From the NCBI GenBank assembly GCA_910576845.1, contig CAJTJA010000063.1, positions 1-13,293 of the forward strand: a DNA stretch of 13,293 bases, given 5' to 3'. This DNA comes from an uncultured Oscillibacter sp. (GTDB lineage Bacteria; Bacillota; Clostridia; Oscillospirales; Oscillospiraceae). A model generated the notes under the pieces. The model saw only the letters and a list, made by a program, of their open reading frames with translations, had not been told where the DNA came from and searched no databases. A program made the translations under genes and the position numbers. This document shows, piece after piece, positions 8,086 through 13,293 of this stretch (positions are counted from its first letter, which is position 1; the number at the start of each line of letters is the position of its first letter).

Positions 8086-9069
8086 TCAAATCATATTTTT
8101 CCGCGCCAGATGGACAATCCACATCAGGACGCGCTCCGGCAGCCACCGCGCCGACAGCTCGAACAGTGAGGGCAGCAGTCCCCATTCCCGGCATTTCCAG
8201 ACAGCCCACGCGCCGCCGCGCCTGTCCCAGTTGTTTTGCCGGGCATACATCCACGCCTTCCGCCGGGAGATCTCCCGGCGGAATCCCTCCCTGTAGGGGA
8301 AATGCTGTTCCAGCCACTGGAACTTGCGCAGCGGCAGGTCAATCCGCTCACTCCGGTAGCTGGCTTTGTCCGTCACGCCCGCCAGCACGCCGGTCTGGTT
8401 TTTTCCATGCACCCGGTAGCGGATCAGCGGGCGCATGACAGAATGGATCTCCCCGGCCGCGGAGCAGTACAGCGCAATATAGTGGTCGTGTACCATATAC
8501 GGGCAGAAGGGGACCGCCGCCTGGGCCGCCGCACGACGCACCAGCATGGTGCAGCCGGTGACAAAATTCGAGATCAGCAGCCCCTCCGTCAGCCCGCCGC
8601 CGCTGCGGAATACATGCCTGCGCCGGATTTGGGTGATGCTGTCCGCCGTCTGTTTCCCCCCGCCGTCTATGATGAACATATCCGAGCAGGCCAGCAGGGC
8701 GCCGGATTCCTCCAGCTCCTGCTGCAGCACCGACAGCTTCTCCGGGAGCCAGACGTCATCCTGGTCGCAGTAGGCGAAGTACTCCCCCTCCGCCTCCTCC
8801 GTCAGCCGCTCAAAGGTCCTGTTGGAGCCCAGATTCCGCTCATTCCTCTGGATTTCATAGGGGAAGGCGTGGATGCAGCCTTTGACACACGCCTCAATCT
8901 CCCCAAAGGGCACTGTGGGCGAGCAGTCGTCCCGCACATACAGCTTCAAATTGGGATAGGTCTGTTTCTCCAGGCTCTCCAGCTGCTCCCGCAGCCAGTC
9001 CAGCCGCGGCTCATATACCGCCAGAAGGATCGCAATGGGCGGCTTACCGGTTGGCGTACATCCGCTCAT
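8086..9069 (-). CDS. Family 2 glycosyltransferase, probable rhamnosyltransferase
   Basis: This 327-residue GT-A enzyme probably transfers rhamnose from dTDP-L-rhamnose to the growing lipid-linked glycan at the inner face of the membrane. The fold starts at PIAILLAVYEP (residues 11-21). RDDCS follows at 46-50, and the metal/nucleotide-binding CDQDD is at 101-105. HDHYIAL (194-200) and RYRVHGKNQTG (217-227) are also typical of rhamnosyl- and related GT2 enzymes. I chose ATG 9067-9069. The reading frame is open further upstream, but that extension lies within rmlB, is rich in Gly/Arg/Thr and has no family similarity. This start overlaps the end of rmlB by 26 bases. By analogy with Geobacillus wsaC/wsaD it may add an adaptor or first rhamnose, but the linkage cannot be read from sequence. 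Confidence 0.9.
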   Translation of the reverse strand: MSGCTPTGKPPIAILLAVYEPRLDWLREQLESLEKQTYPNLKLYVRDDCSPTVPFGEIEACVKGCIHAFPYEIQRNERNLGSNRTFERLTEEAEGEYFAYCDQDDVWLPEKLSVLQQELEESGALLACSDMFIIDGGGKQTADSITQIRRRHVFRSGGGLTEGLLISNFVTGCTMLVRRAAAQAAVPFCPYMVHDHYIALYCSAAGEIHSVMRPLIRYRVHGKNQTGVLAGVTDKASYRSERIDLPLRKFQWLEQHFPYREGFRREISRRKAWMYARQNNWDRRGGAWAVWKCREWGLLPSLFELSARWLPERVLMWIVHLARKNMI

Positions 9070-10063
9070 AGTAGCCCTGGTATTCCCCGCCCACGATCCG
9101 CTCCCACCAGGCCCGGTTGTCCAGGTACCACTGGACCGTCTTCCGGATGCCTTCATCAAACCTCGTCTCCGGCAGCCAGCCCAGCTCCCGGTGGATGAAC
9201 GACGGGTCGATGGCGTAGCGCATGTCGTGGCCCTTCCGGTCCGTCACGTAGGTGATCAGGCTCTCCGGCTTGCCCAGAATCGCCAGGATGCGCCGCACAA
9301 TGTCGATGTTTTTCATCTCATTGTGGCCGCCAATGTTGTACACCTGCCCCACCTGGCCCCGCTCCAGGATCAGGCCAATGGCCGCGCAGTGGTCCTCCAC
9401 ATACAGCCAGTCCCGCACGTTCAGCCCCTCCCCGTACACCGGCAAAGGCTTGTCCGCCAATGCGTTGGCGATCATCAGCGGGATCAGCTTCTCCGGGAAC
9501 TGGTAGGGCCCGTAGTTGTTCGAGCACCGGGAGATGGTGATGGGCATGTTGTACGTGCGCTGGTAAGCCTGGCACAGCAGGTCCGCCGCCGCCTTGGACG
9601 CGGAGTAGGGGCTGGAGGTGTGCAGCGGGGTCTGCTCGGTGAAGAACAGGTCCGGCCGGTCCAGGGGCAGATCCCCGTACACCTCGTCTGTGGACACCTG
9701 ATGGTACCGCTGTACGCCGTACTTCCGGCACGCGTCCAACAGCACCTGGGTGCCCATCACATTGGTCTCCAGGAAGACCGCCGGGTTCTCGATGGAGCGG
9801 TCCACATGGCTCTCCGCCGCGAAGTTCACCACCACATCCGGCTGCTCCACCGCGAAGATGCCGTACACCGCCTCCCGGTCCGCGATGTCCGCACGGATGA
9901 ACCGGAAATTGGGCTCATCCATCACGGGAGCCAGCGTCTCCAGGTTCCCCGCATAGGTCAATTTGTCCAGGCACACCAGCTCATAGGCCGGATGCTTCTC
10001 ACGCATATGGAAGATGAAATTGCTGCCGATAAACCCGGCCCCGCCGGTTACTAAAATCTTCAT
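9044..10063 (-). CDS. rmlB: dTDP-glucose 4,6-dehydratase
   Basis: This 339-residue extended short-chain dehydrogenase should catalyse NAD+-dependent conversion of dTDP-glucose to dTDP-4-keto-6-deoxyglucose, the second step of the rhamnose pathway. Seen in the sequence: GGAGFIG (7-13), the catalytic STDEVYG (Thr-Asp-Glu near 125-127), YSASK (153-157), and the RCSNNYGPYQFPEK and GEGLNVRDWLYVEDH signatures. ATG 10061-10063 is preceded by GAGGAG with an 8-base spacer. An in-frame GTG at 10070-10072 abuts that ribosome-binding site and is an unlikely start. The rmlC stop lies 2 bases upstream, so coupling is likely. The 3' end overlaps the glycosyltransferase gene. Confidence 0.97.
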   Translation of the reverse strand: MKILVTGGAGFIGSNFIFHMREKHPAYELVCLDKLTYAGNLETLAPVMDEPNFRFIRADIADREAVYGIFAVEQPDVVVNFAAESHVDRSIENPAVFLETNVMGTQVLLDACRKYGVQRYHQVSTDEVYGDLPLDRPDLFFTEQTPLHTSSPYSASKAAADLLCQAYQRTYNMPITISRCSNNYGPYQFPEKLIPLMIANALADKPLPVYGEGLNVRDWLYVEDHCAAIGLILERGQVGQVYNIGGHNEMKNIDIVRRILAILGKPESLITYVTDRKGHDMRYAIDPSFIHRELGWLPETRFDEGIRKTVQWYLDNRAWWERIVGGEYQGYYERMYANR

Positions 10064-10065
10064 GT

Positions 10066-10620
10066 TTACCACTCCTCAAAGCCTGTTACGGCGTCTTTTA
10101 AAAAGGGGGATTTGCTGTCCTTCTCGGATAAAACAGGCGCGGCCACGCCCCAATGGACAGCCAGCTCCGGGTCATCCCACCGGATACCGCCGTCCGCCTC
10201 CGGCGCATAGCAGTTGTCCGCTTTGTAGAGGAACTCCACATCGTCCGTCAGCGTCACAAACCCATGGCCGAACCCACGGGGGATCAGCAGCTGCCGCTTG
10301 TTCTCTGCGGAGAGCTCCACCGCCACCCACTTTTTATATGTGGGGCTTTTCCCACGCAGGTCCACCGCCACGTCCAGCACCGCACCCCGGGTACACCGCA
10401 CCAGCTTCGCCTGGGCGTGCTCCCCACGCTGGAAATGGATGCCCCGCAGCGTCCCCTTCACCGCGGAGGACGAGTGGTTGTCCTGGACAAATTCATATTG
10501 CAGGCCCGCCGCCTCAAAGGCCCGCTTCGACCAGCTCTCCATAAAAAAGCCCCGGTGGTCTCCAAACACAGCCGGTTCCACAATATATACCCCGGCTAAC
10601 CCTGTCTCTGTCAATTTCAT
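10066..10620 (-). CDS. rmlC: dTDP-4-dehydrorhamnose 3,5-epimerase
   Basis: This 184-residue cupin enzyme should epimerise dTDP-4-keto-6-deoxyglucose at C3 and C5. The family motifs are present in order: FGDHRGFFMESW (19-30), GTLRGIHFQ with the likely catalytic base His62, VAVDLR (85-89), IPRGFGHGF (113-121), and FLYKADNCY with the likely catalytic acid Tyr132. Length is typical. ATG 10618-10620 is preceded by GAGGTG, which overlaps the rmlA stop; the gap to rmlA is 9 bases. The last codons of rmlC provide the ribosome-binding site of rmlB. Confidence 0.97.
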   Translation of the reverse strand: MKLTETGLAGVYIVEPAVFGDHRGFFMESWSKRAFEAAGLQYEFVQDNHSSSAVKGTLRGIHFQRGEHAQAKLVRCTRGAVLDVAVDLRGKSPTYKKWVAVELSAENKRQLLIPRGFGHGFVTLTDDVEFLYKADNCYAPEADGGIRWDDPELAVHWGVAAPVLSEKDSKSPFLKDAVTGFEEW

Positions 10621-10629
10621 TGCCGCACC

Positions 10630-11508
10630 TCAATAGATGTACTTTCCGTCCGCCACCTTCCGCAGGTGCGCCCCGTAGGGGGACTTGCCGTAGGCCGTCG
10701 CGGACGCCTCCAGCTCATCCCGGGTGATCCAGCCGTTGCGGTAGGCAATTTCCTCCGGCGCGGAGATCTGTATCCCCTCCCGGGACTCAATGACCCGCAC
10801 GAATTCCGACGCCTCCGACAGCGAATCCACCGTGCCCGTGTCCAGCCAGGCGTACCCACGCCCCAGGGTGATCACATGCAGGCTCCCGTCTTCCAGGTAG
10901 GTCCGGTTCAGGTCCGTGATCTCCAGCTCGCCCCGGGGCGACGGCTTCAGCGCCTTGGCCCGGGCGCAGACCTGTCTGTCGTAGAAATACAGACCCGTCA
11001 CCGCGTAGTTGGACTTTGGCTGGGCCGGCTTCTCCTCTATGGACACCGCCCGGCCCGCCCCGTCGAATTCCACCACGCCGAACCGCTCCGGGTCCTCCAC
11101 ATAGTAGCCGAACACCGTCGCACCCTCATCCTGCTCCACCGCATGGCGCAGGTGGGCCGTCAGGCCCGCACCGTAGAAGATGTTGTCTCCCAAAATCATG
11201 GCGCACCGCTCGTCCCCTATGAACTCATCCCCCAGGATGAACGCCTGGGCCAGGCCGTCCGGCGACGGCTGCTCCTTGTAGCACAGCTGGATGCCGAACT
11301 GGCTCCCATCCCCCAGCAGCCGTTCAAAATTCGGCAGGTCCTGGGGCGTGGAGATGATCAGGATATCCCGGATCCCCGCCAGCATCAGTGTGGACAGCGG
11401 GTAAAAAATCATCGGCTTGTCGTAAATCGGCAGCAGCTGCTTGCTTGTCACCTTTGTCAGCGGGTACAGCCGCGTCCCGCTCCCGCCCGCTAATATGATC
11501 CCTTTCAT
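10630..11508 (-). CDS. rmlA: Glucose-1-phosphate thymidylyltransferase
   Basis: This 292-residue nucleotidyltransferase should make dTDP-glucose from glucose-1-phosphate and dTTP, the first committed and usually dTDP-rhamnose-inhibited step of the pathway. The N-terminal LAGGSGTRLYPLT (6-18) is the activated-nucleotide loop. SKQLLPIYDKPMIFYP, ILGDNIFYG, SIEEKPAQPKSNYAVTGLYFYD and GYAWLDTGT follow as expected for RmlA. ATG 11506-11508 follows GGGAG with about an 8-base spacer. The degenerate integrase gene ends 26 bases upstream with no terminator between them, so the two are probably co-transcribed. Confidence 0.97.
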   Translation of the reverse strand: MKGIILAGGSGTRLYPLTKVTSKQLLPIYDKPMIFYPLSTLMLAGIRDILIISTPQDLPNFERLLGDGSQFGIQLCYKEQPSPDGLAQAFILGDEFIGDERCAMILGDNIFYGAGLTAHLRHAVEQDEGATVFGYYVEDPERFGVVEFDGAGRAVSIEEKPAQPKSNYAVTGLYFYDRQVCARAKALKPSPRGELEITDLNRTYLEDGSLHVITLGRGYAWLDTGTVDSLSEASEFVRVIESREGIQISAPEEIAYRNGWITRDELEASATAYGKSPYGAHLRKVADGKYIY

Positions 11509-11534
11509 TGCCGTTCTCCCTTATCTCTTTATTC

Positions 11535-12401
11535 TTATTGCTCCGCCCATCCAATCTCCAGCTGCTCCTGCTCCAGCAGACGGTTGTGGGCCTGCTCCAC
11601 CAGCAGCGCAATATTATCTTCAATCCCCGCCCGGGTGCTCTGGTACAGCCGCTTCAGGCACCGCGGGTTCCCCTTCTCCTCCGCCACCTTCGCCAGCGTA
11701 CACAGCTGCCGGATGATCGTGCTCACATAGGTGCGGCTCATGGGCGTGCCGTCCTTTGTCAGGAAGATGGGGCCGGTGAGATAGCCGCTCCGCTTTGCAT
11801 AGTCCAGCAATTCCTTTTGCAACCCCTCCGGGATGCGCAGCATCTGCTTGTTCCGGTTGAACTGGATCGTTAGCTTCCCTTCCCTGACCGCCTCTACCGT
11901 CACCTTTTCCAATTCCTGCACCGTCAGCCCCGTCGTGCCAAACAGCTTCACCAGCAGGTATACTCGCTCACGGTTCAACGCCCGGGCTGTCTGTAGCAGC
12001 CGCAGGTACTCCGTCCGCGTCAGCTCCGGCTGCACCTCCGCCTCCTGCTTCAATTGGCTCGCCAGCTGGTACTCCCGGTGCCCTACAAAGTCCAGGTATG
12101 CGTTGCTTACGGACAGAAAGCTGTTGATCGTACTGGCCGCGTAGCCCGCCTTCAGCAGGCTCTCTCGCCACCGCTCCAGCGTCCCGTGCCGCACGGTCTT
12201 GTCCTCCGCCAGGTCCTTGTACAGCCGCTCCAGACCACGCCGGTACCATTTCAACGTACCCTCTACGCGCCCCTCTGCCCGGCATACGCTCAGGAACCGC
12301 TCGATCCCCTCCGGTGTGATCCGCACCCCCTGCTCTGTCCCAGGGGCGTGCCGTACACGCACACTGCTGCCCCCCTGGATATGCTGCCTTGTCTGCGGCA
12401 T
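11535..12401 (-). CDS. Degenerate tyrosine-recombinase-like protein, probably catalytically dead regulator
   Basis: This 288-residue protein has the layout of a phage-type integrase: an N-terminal core-binding (SAM-like) domain (about 30-110; VEGTLKWYRRGLERL, YAASTINSFLSVSNAYLDFV) and a C-terminal catalytic fold (125-288). By-eye alignment with the recombinase at 12725-13293 shows the active site is lost. The first Arg of the GIRVSE box is Thr160 (GLTVQE), the beta-hairpin Lys is Asn182, the HxxR box reads RCLK (247-250), His272 may remain, and the tyrosine position is Leu281. The frame is intact, and GGGAGGTGGAGG just before ATG 12399-12401 is a strong ribosome-binding site, so this is not simple decay. 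It is first in the operon, 26 bases before rmlA. A regulatory or architectural DNA-binding role is inference; a relic recombinase is the alternative. Confidence 0.83.
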   Translation of the reverse strand: MPQTRQHIQGGSSVRVRHAPGTEQGVRITPEGIERFLSVCRAEGRVEGTLKWYRRGLERLYKDLAEDKTVRHGTLERWRESLLKAGYAASTINSFLSVSNAYLDFVGHREYQLASQLKQEAEVQPELTRTEYLRLLQTARALNRERVYLLVKLFGTTGLTVQELEKVTVEAVREGKLTIQFNRNKQMLRIPEGLQKELLDYAKRSGYLTGPIFLTKDGTPMSRTYVSTIIRQLCTLAKVAEEKGNPRCLKRLYQSTRAGIEDNIALLVEQAHNRLLEQEQLEIGWAEQ

Positions 12402-12445
12402 CCGCCTCCACCTCCCTTCCTTTTTTCATCACAGACTTAATATAC

Positions 12446-12462
12446 CGCCCTATTTTTGGGCG
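12446..12462 (-). other. Small hairpin abutting the 12-base hairpin
   Basis: CGCCC and GGGCG arms (12446-12450 and 12458-12462) flank a 7-base AT loop. It begins at the base where the 12463-12490 hairpin ends, so the two could stack coaxially in RNA. The arms are short and may be incidental. Confidence 0.35.
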
Positions 12463-12490
12463 CAGGGCAGGGCGTTTCCGCCCTGCCCTG
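12463..12490. repeat. Perfect 12-base inverted repeat, GC-rich hairpin
   Basis: Arms CAGGGCAGGGCG (12463-12474) and CGCCCTGCCCTG (12479-12490) pair without mismatch around a 4-base loop (GAAA when read in minus-strand RNA, a stable GNRA tetraloop). No T-run follows on either strand, so it is not a standard terminator. On the minus strand it starts 5 bases after the T-tract of the terminator. It may stabilise the 5' end of the operon mRNA or bind a regulator. Confidence 0.75.
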
Positions 12491-12495
12491 ACAGC

Positions 12496-12529
12496 AAAAA
12501 GGCGCCCGCTTTCCTCTCCGGGGCGCCTT
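12496..12529 (-). terminator. Rho-independent terminator in front of the operon (candidate attenuator)
   Basis: Minus-strand arms AAGGCGCCC (12521-12529) and GGGCGCCTT (12499-12507) pair over 9 bases with a 13-base loop, and a run of five Ts ends at 12496. It could simply end the recombinase transcript. If the promoter at 12688-12716 is real, it instead lies inside the operon leader and would act as an attenuator. Confidence 0.78.
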
Positions 12530-12547
12530 CTGGGTATGCAAATCTAA

Positions 12548-12576
12548 GCCGGCCTGACTTTCTGCCCTTGGCCGGC
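12548..12576. repeat. GCCGGCC/GGCCGGC leader hairpin
   Basis: Seven-base arms at 12548-12554 and 12570-12576 are perfectly complementary around a 15-base loop. The hairpin lies about 20 bases upstream of the terminator in the minus-strand reading. Without a T-run it is not a terminator; it could be an RNA recognition element for antitermination, or incidental. Confidence 0.5.
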
Positions 12577-12664
12577 AGGATTTGTTATGCGGTTTTCCCG
12601 TAAAAGGGCTTGCATTCCACTTTCGTTTGTGTTACCATGCTTACAAGTTCTTCACGGTTTCCTC

Positions 12665-12688
12665 GTGGAAGTTTTTCTTTTCTTCCAC
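12665..12688. repeat. GTGGAAG/CTTCCAC inverted repeat (operator- or recombination-site-like)
   Basis: Seven-base arms at 12665-12671 and 12682-12688 are separated by a 10-base T-rich spacer on the plus strand. The right arm touches the putative -10 box. A third GTGGAA copy lies at 12615-12620 in the same orientation as the right arm. The arrangement could be an operator, a recombinase core site or an RNA hairpin. Confidence 0.45.
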
Positions 12689-12716
12689 TTTTAGGACAAC
12701 TTATTAACTTTGTCTA
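12688..12716 (-). promoter_or_regulatory. Candidate sigma-A type promoter for the operon
   Basis: On the minus strand TAGACA (-35, five of six consensus matches, 12711-12716) is followed after exactly 17 bases by TAAAAG (-10, four of six, 12688-12693). It starts directly after the recombinase stop codon. Transcription from it would give a leader of about 280 bases before the first ATG. This is a by-eye match in AT-rich DNA. Confidence 0.4.
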
Positions 12717-12724
12717 TTTTCCGC

Positions 12725-13293
12725 CTAAGAAATCAGCCCCAGCCGCTCCAGCTGCCGCACATGCTCCGCCCCGGTGGAGATGAGGTAGATCCGCGTCGTC
12801 TCGATGCTGGAATGCCCCAGCACATCCGCCAGCTTCGCCACATCACGGCTCGCCTGGTAGAACGTCCGCGCAAACAGGTGGCGCAGGTTGTGGGGGAACA
12901 CCTTGGAGGGAGCCACCCGGGCCTGCTTGCATAACGCCTTCATCTCCGCCCAGATCTGGCGGCGGGAGACGCCCTTTCCGCTTCTGGTGAGGAAGACCTC
13001 GCCGGAGGTGATTTTTTGCTTTTTGGCGTATTTTTGCAGCTTACGGCATAGCTTGCCGGGCAATAAAACCGTCCGGATCTTCCCCTTCAGCGAGATTTCC
13101 GCCCGGCCCGCCCGCAATGCCTCGGCTGTGATGTACTTCACCTCCGACACCCGGATGCCCGTGGCGCAGATCGTCTCGATGAGCAGCGCCAGGCGCGTCT
13201 TCCCCAGGCCCTGCGCCGTTTCCACCAGCCGCGTGTACTCATCTTTTGTCAGCTCCCGGCCTGTGCTCCGGAACAGCCTCCGCTGGATTTTCA
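12725..13293 (-). CDS. Tyrosine recombinase/integrase, C-terminal part (runs off right edge)
   Basis: The visible 188 residues cover the catalytic domain of a tyrosine site-specific recombinase; the reading frame is open to the window edge, so the N-terminal DNA-binding domain lies outside. Numbering from the first whole codon (13289-13291), the full catalytic set is seen: Arg47 in ATGIRVSEV, Lys69 in LKGK, His134 and Arg137 in PHNLRH, His160 in LGHSS, and the nucleophile Tyr169 in TTRIYLIS. A GTG at 13223-13225 is internal to the domain and is not a start. The stop is TAG at 12725-12727. The segment ELTKDEY resembles ELTRTEY in the degenerate paralogue next door, so the pair probably shares ancestry. 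Its target site is unknown; integration, locus inversion and regulation are all possible. Confidence 0.92.
   Translation of the reverse strand, partial: KIQRRLFRSTGRELTKDEYTRLVETAQGLGKTRLALLIETICATGIRVSEVKYITAEALRAGRAEISLKGKIRTVLLPGKLCRKLQKYAKKQKITSGEVFLTRSGKGVSRRQIWAEMKALCKQARVAPSKVFPHNLRHLFARTFYQASRDVAKLADVLGHSSIETTRIYLISTGAEHVRQLERLGLIS

Larger units (their letters stand above)
12402..12724 (-). other. Intergenic leader of the polysaccharide operon with stacked hairpins
   Basis: This is a 323-base non-coding stretch between the recombinase gene and the degenerate integrase gene. Read on the minus strand it holds, in order: a candidate promoter, a 7-base inverted repeat, a GCCGGCC hairpin, a rho-independent terminator, a perfect 12-base hairpin with a 5-base hairpin abutting it, and then the ribosome-binding site. 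I see no convincing small ORF or tRNA in it. Confidence 0.7.

Noticed and set aside
8236..10054. Plus-strand open frames opposite the GT2 gene and rmlB
   Set aside because: They are antisense to genes with intact family motifs, have biased Arg/His/Pro composition, and show no ribosome-binding site that I would trust.
12402..12724. Invertible promoter flanked by long inverted repeats for phase variation
   Set aside because: The only inverted repeats here are short hairpin-type pairs with spacers of 4-15 bases. I found no matching distal arms in the window that would let a promoter segment flip.
11535..13293. Insertion sequence or complete integrative element
   Set aside because: I see no terminal repeats, target duplication, transposase or other mobility genes. 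Only recombinase-like genes are present, one degenerate and one cut by the window edge.

Overview
The window carries a surface-polysaccharide (poly-rhamnose type) export operon, and every gene I can support lies on the minus strand, so the operon reads from right to left. GC content is high over the dTDP-rhamnose genes (about 67% in a hand-counted 60-base line near 9541). Shine-Dalgarno sequences are strong, some starts are GTG, and the protein families match low-to-mid-GC Gram-positives with S-layer-type or cell-wall rhamnans. An anaerobic gut Clostridia/Oscillospiraceae-type Firmicute is my best guess, but this is an inference and not a species call.

Right end (12402-13293): the C-terminal part of a tyrosine recombinase with a complete visible catalytic set runs off the right edge. 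Between it and the first operon gene is a ~320-base gap with a candidate promoter, several hairpins and a rho-independent terminator facing the operon. The first operon gene (11535-12401) is a second, related tyrosine-recombinase-like protein whose catalytic residues have mostly been replaced, including the nucleophilic tyrosine. It is probably a DNA- or RNA-binding regulator and not a recombinase.

Middle (5037-11508): rmlA, rmlC, rmlB, a GT2 glycosyltransferase and rmlD are tightly packed, with gaps of 2-26 bases or short overlaps. RmlA, RmlB, RmlC and RmlD supply dTDP-L-rhamnose, and the GT2 enzyme probably adds an early rhamnose. Next come wzm (ABC permease with an unusual ~220-residue N-terminal extracytoplasmic extension) and wzt (ABC ATPase of minimal length, without the C-terminal glycan-binding domain known from methyl-capped O-antigen systems).

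Left end (1-5027): one 1580-residue protein joins a SAM methyltransferase, a beta-rich module, a coiled coil made of 21-residue tandem repeats, two GT2 domains and a C-terminal WsaF-type glycosyltransferase. In Geobacillus S-layer glycan synthesis the equivalent activities are split between WsaE (methyltransferase plus two rhamnosyltransferases) and WsaF. The coiled coil recalls the molecular ruler of E. coli WbdD. My reading is a single-chain cap-ruler-polymerase whose product is exported by Wzm/Wzt. Downstream, the first 59 codons of a GTG-started membrane protein run off the left edge. GC content falls to about 37-40% at this end, which suggests the variable part of the locus has a different history from the rml core.
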